From: DATDAH01 sp036525535
GTDB taxonomy: Bacteria > Actinomycetota > Acidimicrobiia > Acidimicrobiales > DATDAH01
Reading direction: 5' to 3'
DNA length: 50,119 nt
Assembly: GCA_036525535.1 (NCBI GenBank)
Contig: DATDAH010000269.1
Location: 1 to 50,119, forward strand
Position numbers and translations under genes: made by a program
In this document: one piece after another, positions 23,589-32,415 of the stretch
How the letters are laid out: the number at the start of each line of letters is the position of its first letter
How positions within the stretch are numbered: position 1 is the first letter of the stretch
The notes under the pieces: model-generated
What the model was told of the DNA's origin: nothing
Seen by the model: the letters and a program-made list of their open reading frames with translations, nothing else
The model's database searches: none

Positions 23589-26500
23589 TCAGGAGCGGGT
23601 GAGGGGGGAGGCGTCTCGGGCCAGACGGGCCACGTTGCGCCAGCCCTCGGCGGGCACCCCGGCCAGACGGGGGCAGGTGGGCGCCGAGGCGCCCAGCGCC
23701 TCGTCGGTGACCACGGCAACGACCGTCTGCAGGAGGCGGTCCTGGGTACTCGAGGCCAGGTCGGTGGCCTGGGTGGCCAGCTCCGCGGCGCGCTCGTCGT
23801 CGCCGGCGGCGGTGGCCGCCAGCATCCCGGCGAGAAGGGCCTGGACCCGGTCGTGGTAGGTCGCCCGGCGAGCCGCGAGGGTGCCCTTCAGCCGGCGCTC
23901 GACCACATCGCGGTCGCCGGTGGCGGCCCGGGCCAACGCCAGGGCCGACGCCGAGGCCGGGTGCGCCTCCGGGTCGGGAGCGCCACCCATCCGGTCCAGC
24001 AGCGCCGCCGCCCGATCCGCCTGTCCATCCTGGAGCAGGGCGAGGGCCACGCCCAGGAGGGCGTCGCTCTGGCCGATCGCGGCCACGTCGAGGCCGTCGA
24101 CGTCGATGCCCTCGAGCGCGGCGATCGCCTGCTCCGGCTGGCCCAACGCGACCCGGGCCAGTACGGCCACGACCAGCCCGGCGAAGCCGATGGGCTGCTC
24201 GGTCTCGGTGCTCAGCACCCGGCCCCGCTCGACCTCGTCCAGACCCTCCTCGATCCGACCGACGGCCAGGAGCACACGGGCCAAGGTGCCTGTCGCCTGC
24301 ACCTGACCGCCGACGTCATCGGCCCGGATCATGGCGGCCACGGCGTCCTCGGCCGGGCCGACGGCCTCCTCGGCCCGTCCCGACCACAGCCGCACCGAGG
24401 CCACGAGCATGCGCATCATGCCCTCGGCCCACTTGTCGCCCCGGTTGGAGGTCTCGAGCAGCAGGCGCTCGGCCAGCGCCTCGGCGTCGACGAAGTCGCC
24501 CCGGTGGAACTTGACCCACGCCAGCAGGCCCTGGGCCCAGCCCAGGCCACCCGTGTCCCCGATGGCGGTGAACACGGCGATGGAGTCCTCGAGGTGAGCC
24601 TCGGCCACGTCGGCGAGGCCGGACTCGTAGGCGGTCCAGGCCAGGTTCTGCAGGGCCCAGGCCTCCTCGCGCTGATTGCCGACCTCACGGGCGACGGCGA
24701 GGGCCTCTTCGATCGACTCGGTGGCGGCCACGCGGTCACCGATGGACAACTCGGCCATGCCCCGGAGGCGGAGGGCCTCACCCCGCAACGCCTCGGCCCC
24801 GACGTCGGCCAGGATGTCGGCGGCCCGGGTCAGGATCTCACTGGAGGTGACGGCGTCGCCGCCCTTCATCTCCAGGTCGCCGAGGACCACGAGGGCCTCG
24901 CCGTACGCGGCCTGGTCGCCCCGGCTGTCGGCGTGGGCCAGGGCCTTGGTCAGGTCGGCCCGGGCGTCGTCCAGCTCGCGGACACCGATGCGGCAGCGAG
25001 CGCGACGGACCAGAGCCGACACGGCCTGCGGACCGGCCTCGTCCTCGAGCAGATCGAGGATCTGGGTCGTGAGGCGGAGGCCCACGAGGTGGTGCTCGGA
25101 GGCGAGGGCGCCGTCCGCCGCCTGCTCCAGCCACACCAGAGCCCGCTCCCGCACGTCCTCGGGGACGCCGGCCGAGGCCCCGACGTCGGCCACCAGCTCA
25201 GCCGCCAGCGCGTAGTGGTGGGCGATGCGGTCGACCATCGCCGTCGGGAGCCTGTCCCCCTGGCCGTGGTGCTCAAGCCATTTGGCGATGCCGGCGTGAC
25301 CCGCGGCTCGCCGGGCCTTCGTCAGCGTGCCGTACGCGACGTCGCGGACCAGGTCGGAGCGGAAGCTCCACCGGTCGTCGTCGACCTCGAGCAGCTCCTT
25401 TTCGATCAGCCCGGCCAAGCCGACGGTGACGTCGGTGATGCCGTGGTACTCCGCAGCCATGATCTGGAGTGACTCGGTGTTGCCCCGCCGGCCGAGGATG
25501 GCGGCATCCTCCAGCAGCGACCGCTCCTCGGTGGTGAGAGCGTCGAGGCGGGCCTGGATGAGGCCCCGCAGGTTGTCGGGCAGCCCGGCCAGGTCGCCCG
25601 TGGGCGTCGGGCTGCGGGGCTGGCCCACCTCGCCGGTGTCCTGCAGGAGGGTGACCAGCTCCTCCAGGAAGAAGGGGTTGCCGCCGGCCCGGCCGAGGAG
25701 CTGCTCCCGGAGCTCCTCGTCGGGCTCCCACCCGAGCAACGAGTCCAGCAGGACACACGCCGCGTCCCGGTCGAGCGGCTCGAGGTGGACGATGGCGGAG
25801 TTGTGGCGACCGGGGCGTGGCGACCAGCGGTCGTGGATGGCGTGCCGGGCGGTACCGACCACGATGTACGGCAGCCGGCCCAGGCGCTCCATGAGCTCGT
25901 CGATGAACTCCAGGACGTGGGCGTCGGCCCAGTGGAGGTCGGCCAGGATGACCACGACCGGTGACCGGGCGGCGAACGCCTCGATGACCGTGAGCAGCGC
26001 CCAGGTGGCCTCTTCGCGGGCCCGGCCGGGGTCGAGGTCGCGCAGGGGGCCCTCGTGGCCGATGAGGTGGAGCAGGCCCTCGGTGATGCGCAGGACGTCG
26101 GCGTCGTCGCCGGGGCGTTCCAGGATCTTGGCCACCATCTCGCCCAAGCGGACCCGGACGGCGGCCGCACCGACATCGCCCTCGATGCCGGCGGCCTGGC
26201 GCAGGGCTTCGGCGACCGGCCACCACACGTTGGCCTCGCCGTAAGGCACACAGCGACCCTCGAGGACGACGGCGTCGTGGGTGATCCGGGCGTAGGTGGC
26301 CAGCTCGTTGGCCAGCCGGCTCTTGCCCACGCCGGCGTCGCCCACCAGCAACATGAACTGGGCCCGCCGGTTCGTGATCGCGGTGTCGATGGCCGAGGTC
26401 ATGTGGGCCAACTCGAACCGGCGGCCGACCAGGGGTCCGTCGTCCCGGCGGCGGCGGTAGCCCGGGGGCAGGGCGGCGCCCGTGGCCACCCAGGCCTCAA

Positions 26501-27098
26501 CCGTCTCGGCCCGGCCCTTCACGTCCAGGGTGCCCCGGAGCTCATAGATGATGCCGTCACCCGTGGACTCACGAGTGGCGGGGCCGACCAGGACCTCGCC
26601 CGGAGCCGCCTCGGCTTCGAGCCGTTGCGCGGTGTTCACCACGTCGCCCATGGCGGTGTAGTCGCCGCCGGCGCGCAGCGCGCCGACCAGGACCTCGCCG
26701 GTGTTGACCCCCACCCGCAGCTCGAGCGCGGCGCCGAAGTCGGTGGCGGCATCACACAGGATCTCCTGCATGCGCAGGGCGGCCCGCACGGCCCGCTCGG
26801 CGTCGTCCTCGTGGGCCACCGGCGCCCCGAACAGGGCGACGACGGCGTCACCGATGATCTTGTCGACCTTGCCCCCGTAGCTCTCGACCACCGAGACCAA
26901 GCGCTGGAAGCAACGGTCGACGACGTTCTTGACCTGCTCGGGATCGTTGCCCTCCGACAGGGTGGTGAACCCGACGAGGTCGGCGAAGAGGACGGTGACG
27001 ACCCGGCGCTCGTCGGCCACCAGCGTGATCGCGTGGCCGCAGTGGGAACAGAACCGGGCTCCGTCGGGGACGGCGGCCCGGCAGGCCGGGCACTCCAT
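23589..27098 (-). CDS. class III adenylyl cyclase fused to AAA-type ATPase and TPR region
   Basis: This 1169-residue signalling protein begins with a small zinc ribbon (CPAC at 3-6, CSHC at 17-20). The cyclase domain (about 30-205) keeps both metal Asp residues (Asp40 in FADLVGFT, Asp84 in GDAVVALFG), the adenine-selecting Lys80 and Asp152, and the transition-state Asn155 and Arg159. It should therefore be active and make cAMP. An AAA_16-type ATPase follows: Walker A GDAGVGKS (253-260) and Walker B VVVILADLHWAD. The last 500 residues or so are Ala/Leu-rich helical repeats of TPR type. No LuxR DNA-binding domain is present at the C-terminus. ATG 27098 is 6 nt downstream of TATCCT, so the transcript is leaderless. 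Confidence 0.88.
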   Translation of the reverse strand: MECPACRAAVPDGARFCSHCGHAITLVADERRVVTVLFADLVGFTTLSEGNDPEQVKNVVDRCFQRLVSVVESYGGKVDKIIGDAVVALFGAPVAHEDDAERAVRAALRMQEILCDAATDFGAALELRVGVNTGEVLVGALRAGGDYTAMGDVVNTAQRLEAEAAPGEVLVGPATRESTGDGIIYELRGTLDVKGRAETVEAWVATGAALPPGYRRRRDDGPLVGRRFELAHMTSAIDTAITNRRAQFMLLVGDAGVGKSRLANELATYARITHDAVVLEGRCVPYGEANVWWPVAEALRQAAGIEGDVGAAAVRVRLGEMVAKILERPGDDADVLRITEGLLHLIGHEGPLRDLDPGRAREEATWALLTVIEAFAARSPVVVILADLHWADAHVLEFIDELMERLGRLPYIVVGTARHAIHDRWSPRPGRHNSAIVHLEPLDRDAACVLLDSLLGWEPDEELREQLLGRAGGNPFFLEELVTLLQDTGEVGQPRSPTPTGDLAGLPDNLRGLIQARLDALTTEERSLLEDAAILGRRGNTESLQIMAAEYHGITDVTVGLAGLIEKELLEVDDDRWSFRSDLVRDVAYGTLTKARRAAGHAGIAKWLEHHGQGDRLPTAMVDRIAHHYALAAELVADVGASAGVPEDVRERALVWLEQAADGALASEHHLVGLRLTTQILDLLEDEAGPQAVSALVRRARCRIGVRELDDARADLTKALAHADSRGDQAAYGEALVVLGDLEMKGGDAVTSSEILTRAADILADVGAEALRGEALRLRGMAELSIGDRVAATESIEEALAVAREVGNQREEAWALQNLAWTAYESGLADVAEAHLEDSIAVFTAIGDTGGLGWAQGLLAWVKFHRGDFVDAEALAERLLLETSNRGDKWAEGMMRMLVASVRLWSGRAEEAVGPAEDAVAAMIRADDVGGQVQATGTLARVLLAVGRIEEGLDEVERGRVLSTETEQPIGFAGLVVAVLARVALGQPEQAIAALEGIDVDGLDVAAIGQSDALLGVALALLQDGQADRAAALLDRMGGAPDPEAHPASASALALARAATGDRDVVERRLKGTLAARRATYHDRVQALLAGMLAATAAGDDERAAELATQATDLASSTQDRLLQTVVAVVTDEALGASAPTCPRLAGVPAEGWRNVARLARDASPLTRS

Positions 27099-27104
27099 GA
27101 ACCG

Positions 27105-27110
27105 AGGATA
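27105..27110 (-). promoter_or_regulatory. -10 hexamer TATCCT of the cyclase gene
   Basis: On the minus strand TATCCT is exactly 6 nt before ATG 27098. It fixes the start and excludes the in-frame N-terminal extension that would overlap the divergent ABC transporter gene. Confidence 0.55.
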
Positions 27111-27267
27111 CGAGACGGCTGCCCCCGCGGGCGGAGGAGATCCCCCGTTCGGGCTGGTGACCATTGTCACGCCCACCCTTTCTCGGTCGGTCCCCTGCCG
27201 TTCTGCGAAGATGGTCCGGACTGCACTGCAGTCTGCTCCCGCCAGCCTGACCGCCCCGGAGGCCCCC

Positions 27268-28035
27268 GTGACCGTCGTCGACTCTGCCGCCCCCAGCGCC
27301 CCCCCGGGAGGGGCCGTCGCCGCCCGGACCGTCGACGCGGTCAAGACCTACGGCAGCGGGGACACCCGGGTGCAGGCATTGGACGGCGTGAACCTGGAGA
27401 TCGGCGCCAGTCGCTTCACGGCGGTGATGGGACCGTCCGGGTCGGGCAAGTCCACACTCATGCACTGCATGGCCGGCCTGGACGACCTGACCTCGGGCCA
27501 CGTCCTCATCGGCGATGTCGACCTGACCACGCTCAAGGAGAAGGAGCTGACCCTCCTGCGCCGGGACCGCGTCGGCTTCGTCTTCCAGGCCTACAACCTC
27601 GTGCCCACGCTGACCGCGGAGGAGAACATCCTTCTGCCCCAGTCCCTCGGGGGGCGCACCCCGGACCCCGAGTGGTTGGACAAGGTCGTTCAGACCGTCG
27701 GGCTGAGCGATCGCCTCCACCACCGCCCCTCGGAGCTGTCGGGGGGCCAGCAGCAGCGGGTGGCCGTGGCCCGGGCTCTGGTCGGCCGCCCCCAGCTGGC
27801 CTTCGCCGATGAGCCCACCGGCAACCTCGACTCCAACAGCGGAGCCGAGATCCTGGCCTTCATGCGCAGCGCGGTGGACGACTTGGGCCAGACCATCGTG
27901 ATGGTCACCCACGACCCGGTCGCCGCCTCCTATTCGGACCGGGTGGTGTTCCTGGTCGACGGGAAGATCACCGACGACATGGACGAGCCGACCCAGGACA
28001 AGGTCATCGACAAGCTCAAGGACCTCGGGGGCTGA
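27268..28035 (+). CDS. ABC transporter ATP-binding protein (MacB/LolD type)
   Basis: This 255-residue ATPase has Walker A GPSGSGKS (55-62), Q-loop FVFQAYNLVPTLTAEEN, signature LSGGQQQR, Walker B LAFADEPTGNLDS and switch His in VMVTHDP. QAYNLVPTLTAEEN and the DEPTGNLDS form are diagnostic for the MacB/LolD/FtsE group, which works with FtsX-type permeases. GTG 27268 has GGAGG (27258-27262) 5 nt upstream. The permease gene starts 4 nt after its stop. The 27099-27267 gap holds the divergent cyclase promoter; I could not define a convincing promoter for this gene. Confidence 0.93.
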   Translation: MTVVDSAAPSAPPGGAVAARTVDAVKTYGSGDTRVQALDGVNLEIGASRFTAVMGPSGSGKSTLMHCMAGLDDLTSGHVLIGDVDLTTLKEKELTLLRRDRVGFVFQAYNLVPTLTAEENILLPQSLGGRTPDPEWLDKVVQTVGLSDRLHHRPSELSGGQQQRVAVARALVGRPQLAFADEPTGNLDSNSGAEILAFMRSAVDDLGQTIVMVTHDPVAASYSDRVVFLVDGKITDDMDEPTQDKVIDKLKDLGG

Positions 28036-28039
28036 GCCC

Positions 28040-30592
28040 GTGTTCAAGGTCGCGCTGAAGGGGGTCCTGGCCCACAAGGGACGCGTCCTGACCACGGCCA
28101 TCGCCGTGATGCTCGGGGTGGCGTTCGTCACCGGCACCCTCGTCCTCTCCGACACCGTGCTGCGGGTCTTCGACGACCTGTTCGCCGACGTCAACGCGGG
28201 CACCGACGCCGTGGTCCGGGCGGAGTCGCAGTTCAGCGACGACTTCGGCACCGAGATCCGGGGCCGCATCGACGCCGGACTCCTGGCCCCCGTTCTCGGC
28301 ACGGACGGCGTGGCCGACGCCGAGGGGCAGGTCCAGGGCTTCGCCCAGTTCGTGGACGAAGACGGCGAGCCCATCGGGAACCCAGGCCAAGGAGCCCCAA
28401 CGCTGGGGTTCAGCTGGCCCGAGATCGAGGACCTCAATCCCTTCGAGATCGCCGAAGGCGAACGCCCACGCGGGCCCAGCCAAGTGGCCATGGATCGGGG
28501 CACCGCGGAAAAGGGCGACTTCGCGGTCGGCGACACGGTCGAGGTGCTCACCCAGAACGGCCACGAGGAGTTCGAGTTGACGGCGATCGTCACCTTCGGG
28601 ACCGCGGACAGCCCGGCCGGGGCTTCCGTCGCCCTGTTCGACATCGCCGCCGCCCAGCGGCTCATCGCCGAGCCAGGCAAGTTCGACGCCGTGGTCGTCG
28701 TGGCCGAGGACGGGACCACCCAAGAGGAGGTCCGAGCCGACCTCGAGGCGACGCTGGCCGACCAGGAGGGCGTCGAGGTCCTCACGGGCACCGAGATCAC
28801 CGAGGAGACCCAAGATCAGGTCGCCGAGCAGCTCGGGTTCTTCACCACCTTCCTGCTCGTGTTCGCCATCGTGGCTCTCGTCGTCGGAGCCTTCGTCATC
28901 TACAACACGTTCGGGATCCTGGTGGCCCAGCGCGGACGCGAGCTGGCCCTGCTCCGGGCCATCGGCGCGTCTCGCCGCCAGGTCGTGCGTTCGGTGCTGA
29001 TCGAAGCGATGTTCGTGGGCGCCATCGGCTCGCTGGCAGGCCTCGGGCTCGGCATCCTCCTCGCCGCCCTCCTGCGCTACCTGCTCAACCTGTTCGGTCT
29101 CGACATCCCGACCGCGTCGCTCGTGGTCACCGGGGCCACGATCCTCATCGGCCTTGCCCTCGGAATGATCGTGACGGTCGTAGCCGCCGTCCTCCCGGCC
29201 TTCCGCGCGTCTCGGATCCCCCCGGTGGCGGCGATGCGAGCCGTAACGGTGGACACCTCCGGGCAGTCGCGGGTGCGGATGCTGGCCGGCGCCCTCATCA
29301 CCCTGGTCGGTGGCCTCCTCCTGGCCCAAGGGCTGTTCGGTGGGGGCGACAACGCTCTGATCGCGGTCGGGGTCGGCGCGGCCCTGGTCTTCGTGGGCGT
29401 CACCGTCCTCAGCCCGATCGTGGCACCGCCGTTCCTGCGCGCCATAGGGGTCCCCGTGGCCCGCTTCCGGGGCATGACCGGTCGCTTGGCCCGGGAGAAC
29501 ACGTTGCGCAACCCCAAGCGCACGTCATCCGCCGGGGCCGCCCTCATGATCGGTGTCGGACTGGTAGGGCTGATCACCATCGTGGCGGCGTCGGTCACCC
29601 GCTCGATCGAGGAGGTCATCGACGACCAGTTCACCGGCGACTTCGTCGTGGACTCCGGGACCTTCGGGTTCGGCGGCCTGAGCCCCGACCTCGCCGACCA
29701 GCTGAATCAGCTCCCCGAGGTGAAGGCGGCTACGGGCATCCGCCTGGCCTTCGGCCGGATCGACGGCTCGGGCACCGCCATCCTCGGCGTCGACCCCGAG
29801 ACCGCCTTCGCCATCGTGGACGTCGGCGTCGTGGCGGGCGACCCGCAGAACCTCGACGTCGACGGGATAGCCGTGCACGATGAGCAGGCCGACGACCTCG
29901 GCCTCTCCGTCGGCGACCCCCTCCGCGTGGTGTTTGCCGAGACCGGCGCCCAGACGATGCAGGTCGAGCTGATCTACACCGAAGACCAGCTCGCGGGCGG
30001 CTACATGATCGGCCGCGAAGCCTACGAAGCGAACATCGCCGATCAGTTCGACTTCCAGGTGTTCATCACGAAGTCCGACGACGCCACCATCGACGAGGCC
30101 CGGACGGCCATCGAGGAGGTAGCCGCTCCGTTCGCCAACGCCGAGGTCCAGGATCTCAGCGAGTACAAAGCGTCGCAGACCGAGCAGATCAGTCAGCTCG
30201 TGGCCATCGTCTACGTGCTGTTGATGCTGGCCGTCGTCATCGCCTTGTTCGGCATCGGCAACACCATCGCCCTGTCGATCATCGAGCGGACGCGGGAGCT
30301 GGGGCTGCTGCGGGCGGTGGGCATGACCCGACGCCAGCTGCGCAGCACCGTGCGCTGGGAGGCGGTCCTCACGTCGATCTTCGGCACGGTCCTCGGCCTG
30401 ATCATCGGCCTGTTCTTCGGCTGGGCGATCGTGGAGGCCCTCAAGGACGAGGGGCTGACGGCCTTCGTCGTGCCCGTGGGCCAACTCATCGTCATCGTGA
30501 TCATCGCCGCCCTGGCCGGCGTCGTCGCCGCCATAGTCCCCGCGCGACGGGCCTCCAAGCTCAACATCCTGAACGCCATCGCCAACGACTAG
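28040..30592 (+). CDS. ABC transporter permease with two FtsX domains
   Basis: This 850-residue membrane protein has an N-terminal helix (about 16-38), an extracytoplasmic domain to about 265, and then the first FtsX set of helices (about 268-390, containing LALLRAIGASRRQVVRSVL). It continues with two more helices (about 415-470), a second extracytoplasmic domain, and a second FtsX set near the C-terminus (LGLLRAVGMTRRQLRSTV). This duplicated MacB-type arrangement is common in actinobacteria. It forms a mechanotransmission-type exporter with the preceding ATPase and may act on lipids, lipoproteins or peptides; the substrate is unknown. The GTG start is 4 nt after the ATPase stop. Confidence 0.92.
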   Translation: MFKVALKGVLAHKGRVLTTAIAVMLGVAFVTGTLVLSDTVLRVFDDLFADVNAGTDAVVRAESQFSDDFGTEIRGRIDAGLLAPVLGTDGVADAEGQVQGFAQFVDEDGEPIGNPGQGAPTLGFSWPEIEDLNPFEIAEGERPRGPSQVAMDRGTAEKGDFAVGDTVEVLTQNGHEEFELTAIVTFGTADSPAGASVALFDIAAAQRLIAEPGKFDAVVVVAEDGTTQEEVRADLEATLADQEGVEVLTGTEITEETQDQVAEQLGFFTTFLLVFAIVALVVGAFVIYNTFGILVAQRGRELALLRAIGASRRQVVRSVLIEAMFVGAIGSLAGLGLGILLAALLRYLLNLFGLDIPTASLVVTGATILIGLALGMIVTVVAAVLPAFRASRIPPVAAMRAVTVDTSGQSRVRMLAGALITLVGGLLLAQGLFGGGDNALIAVGVGAALVFVGVTVLSPIVAPPFLRAIGVPVARFRGMTGRLARENTLRNPKRTSSAGAALMIGVGLVGLITIVAASVTRSIEEVIDDQFTGDFVVDSGTFGFGGLSPDLADQLNQLPEVKAATGIRLAFGRIDGSGTAILGVDPETAFAIVDVGVVAGDPQNLDVDGIAVHDEQADDLGLSVGDPLRVVFAETGAQTMQVELIYTEDQLAGGYMIGREAYEANIADQFDFQVFITKSDDATIDEARTAIEEVAAPFANAEVQDLSEYKASQTEQISQLVAIVYVLLMLAVVIALFGIGNTIALSIIERTRELGLLRAVGMTRRQLRSTVRWEAVLTSIFGTVLGLIIGLFFGWAIVEALKDEGLTAFVVPVGQLIVIVIIAALAGVVAAIVPARRASKLNILNAIAND

Positions 30593-30607
30593 TTCGCCCC
30601 GCCCTGG

Positions 30608-30894
30608 GTCGTCCGGCCCATGGCCCAGGACGGCGCGACCCCGACCCTCGCCCGGGCCGTGAGTCATCCGGCCCACCAGCGGGGGGAGAACAGCCACGCA
30701 GCTCGTCGCGACGATGAGTCGTCCGGCTCATTCTGTGGCGTCGGACGGTGCGGCCCGGGCTGGCGACGGGTCGTCCGGTGTCGCCCGCGGGCCGCGCCAG
30801 GACTGGCCTCTCGCGTCCCCGATGAGTCGTCCGGCCCATGCCTCGCGGGACCGGACGCGGCGGGCCGACACGGGCGATGAGCCTTCCGGCCCAT
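30608..30894. repeat. array of six conserved motifs with a period near 55 bp
   Basis: The 336-bp gap between the ABC permease and the LuxR-type gene contains six copies of a motif with consensus GATGAGTCGTCCGGCCCAT. The 14-bp cores begin at 30608, 30663, 30718, 30770, 30826 and 30881, so spacings are 55, 55, 52, 56 and 55 bp. Copies 1 and 5 match the core exactly, copies 2, 3 and 6 differ at one or two positions, and copy 4 is degenerate after CCGG. The intervening 35-40 bp do not repeat. The motif is an imperfect palindrome (ATGGGCC on the reverse strand). No cas genes are present. The array is probably regulatory or structural; its function is unknown. Confidence 0.8.
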
Positions 30895-30916
30895 TGGCGC
30901 CGACGGGCGCGCCGTC

Positions 30917-30922
30917 GATAGT
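30917..30922 (+). promoter_or_regulatory. -10 hexamer GATAGT of the LuxR-type gene
   Basis: GATAGT lies 6 nt before ATG 30929 and immediately after the six-motif array. The leaderless arrangement puts the last motif (30881-30894) at about -48 to -35 relative to the start, a usual place for an activator or repressor site. Confidence 0.45.
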
Positions 30923-30928
30923 TGAGTC

Positions 30929-31576
30929 ATGGCAATCATGGAGCGCACCCCGGTGGATCAGCTCGACCTCCGCATGGTCGAGTCGACCGACGGCCTCGGC
31001 ACCCTGGCCCAGATCCTGGACGAGGTTCCCGACGTCATCGTGGTCACCTTGGCGGTCGGTCCGATCCACCCGCTGCGTGTCTGCCGGGAGGTGGCCGACC
31101 GCTCGCCGGTGAGCCGGGTCCTCGTCCAGGCCCCCGCCGATCAGGCCGCGCACAGCTACCAGGCGCTGCGAGTCGGCGCGTGGGGTTGCATCGATTCCGA
31201 CGCCGGACCGGGCGAGCTGCACGCCGCGGCCGAGGCCGCCGCCCGCGGTGAGGCTCGACTGCCGGCTCGCCATGCCGCCTGGGTCCTGGCGGAGCTCGAC
31301 AGTGCCACTGAACCAGCAGCCGGCTCCGCTCCCACCCCGGATCGCATGACGGCGGCGGAGCGCATGGTCCTCCGCCTCCTGGCCGACGGCTCCACGCCCG
31401 ACGAGATCGCCGAGCACCTGGACACCACCCCCCGCGTGGTCGGTCGCCACGCCGGCGCCGCCCTCTCCCGCCTCCACCAGCGCTACCGCCGCCCGGCCGA
31501 GACGCCGGCCCAGGCTCCGACCCCGAGCCCGGTCCCGGCGGCCGGTCAGCCGTCCCTCGTCGCCGCGGCGGCCTGA
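30929..31576 (+). CDS. LuxR/NarL-type regulator with atypical receiver-like domain
   Basis: This 215-residue protein has an N-terminal half that resembles the later part of a response-regulator receiver: PDVIVVTLAVGPIHPLRVCREV (beta3-alpha3), SRVLVQAPADQ (beta4) and ALRVGAWGCIDSDAGPGEL (beta5, where Lys is normally found). The phosphoacceptor Asp is replaced by Thr, and the acidic pocket at the N-terminus is missing, so it cannot be phosphorylated in the usual way. The C-terminal helix-turn-helix is LTAAE-like MTAAERMVLRLLADGSTPDEIAEHLDTTPRVVGRH. A Pro/Ala tail follows. The array just upstream makes autoregulation likely. No sensor kinase is adjacent. Confidence 0.72.
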   Translation: MAIMERTPVDQLDLRMVESTDGLGTLAQILDEVPDVIVVTLAVGPIHPLRVCREVADRSPVSRVLVQAPADQAAHSYQALRVGAWGCIDSDAGPGELHAAAEAAARGEARLPARHAAWVLAELDSATEPAAGSAPTPDRMTAAERMVLRLLADGSTPDEIAEHLDTTPRVVGRHAGAALSRLHQRYRRPAETPAQAPTPSPVPAAGQPSLVAAAA

Positions 31577-31601
31577 CTCCAGAACGGCAGAACCCGGGCG
31601 T

Positions 31602-32021
31602 TCAGCGCTTCGCAGCCCGGAGCTCACGGCGCCACACCACCCGGAGACCGGACCAGGTCTCGTCGATGGCGCACACCTTGTTGTCCACGAGGCCGATGGG
31701 CAGCGCCACCGCGCGGACGGTGTCCTCGGTGATGTCGGTGGGCACGCCCGAGGCCTTCTTGGGCCAGGCGATCCAGAGCCCGCCGTCGACGTCCATCGCG
31801 TCGACCAGGAGCCGTAGGCGCTTCTCGAGGTCGGCCCGGCGGGTGTGGAAGCTGACCAGCACGTCGTTGGTTCCCCGGGCCGCGGTCCGGATGGTGACGC
31901 CGTCGGGCAACCCGACCAGCGTGGTCTCGAACCCTGCGGGCGCCTTCAGCAGGGCGACGGAGTGGCCGGCCTTGATCCCCAGCTTCTGGGCGAGCGGCGT
32001 ACCCGAGTAGCCGGCCCCCAC
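31602..32021 (-). CDS. DUF3052 family protein
   Basis: This 139-residue protein is of the actinobacterial DUF3052 type. It has GYSGTPLAQKLGIKAG at the N-terminus, a middle region with VLVSFHTRRADLEKRL and LWIAWPKKASGVPTDITED, and the conserved C-terminal LVDNKVCAIDETWSGLRVVWRR. The WPKK and VDNKVCAID stretches are strongly conserved in the family, but no biochemical function is established. The GTG start is 4 nt downstream of the ketosteroid-isomerase-like stop, so the two genes share a message. Confidence 0.85.
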   Translation of the reverse strand: MGAGYSGTPLAQKLGIKAGHSVALLKAPAGFETTLVGLPDGVTIRTAARGTNDVLVSFHTRRADLEKRLRLLVDAMDVDGGLWIAWPKKASGVPTDITEDTVRAVALPIGLVDNKVCAIDETWSGLRVVWRRELRAAKR

Positions 32022-32025
32022 CGTG

Positions 32026-32409
32026 TCACTCCGCGGGGCGGAGGTCGGCGAAGTCCCAGAAGGCCCGGAGCTGGGTGATCTTGCCGGCCTCGTCGAAGGC
32101 GAGGACGTCGATGACGGGCACCATCATCCGGTCCTCACCGAGGAGCGGGCGGGCCTCACCGGGAAAGGCGGCGTTGGCGCCGGCGACCCGCACCGGCCCG
32201 GTGACGGTGAGCTCGATCTCGGGCGTCATCTGGCGGGTCATGTCCCAGAAGGCGCTGATGGCCTCCGTCCCCCGGTGGACCTCGCCCCCGACGGGGTCCT
32301 CCAACGTGGCGTCGGCGGCGAACAGGCCCACATAGGCGTCCTTGTCCCCGGCGCTGAACACCTCGGTGTAGCGCTGGACAGTGGCTCGGATCTGCTCGGC
32401 GTCAGGCAC
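32026..32409 (-). CDS. steroid delta5-isomerase-like protein (NTF2 fold)
   Basis: This 127-residue protein closely resembles Comamonas ketosteroid isomerase. VQRYTEVFSAGDKDAYVGLF and ADATLEDPVGGEV align without gaps to that enzyme. The catalytic Tyr14 and Asp38 fall at identical positions, and Asp101 (PVIDVLAFD) matches the third active-site acid, Asp99. It may therefore isomerise 3-keto-delta5 steroids or a related dienone; many SnoaL-type relatives do other things, but the complete triad argues for a real isomerase. The GTG is 6 nt after TAACGT, so it has its own leaderless promoter although it follows ndh closely. Confidence 0.78.
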   Translation of the reverse strand: MPDAEQIRATVQRYTEVFSAGDKDAYVGLFAADATLEDPVGGEVHRGTEAISAFWDMTRQMTPEIELTVTGPVRVAGANAAFPGEARPLLGEDRMMVPVIDVLAFDEAGKITQLRAFWDFADLRPAE

Positions 32410-32415
32410 CGCCGG

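Noticed and set aside
27099..27344. Longer N-terminus of the adenylyl cyclase gene
   Set aside because: It would cross the -10 at 27105-27110 and overlap the divergent ABC gene. The zinc-ribbon start MECPAC at 27098 is the natural N-terminus.
30608..30894. CRISPR array
   Set aside because: Spacing is regular, but the repeats are only 14-19 bp with up to four mismatches and no cas gene is present anywhere in the window.
30608..30894. Sigma-28-type (FliA) promoters suggested by GATGA within the motif
   Set aside because: Only part of the GCCGATAA-like -10 is matched, no matching -35 is present, and there are no flagellar genes nearby.
30561..30948. Short peptides beginning MGRTTH or MSRTTH read from the motif on the minus strand
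   Set aside because: Each copy gives a similar start, but copy spacing is not a multiple of three and the following sequences differ. It is a by-product of the repeated motif.
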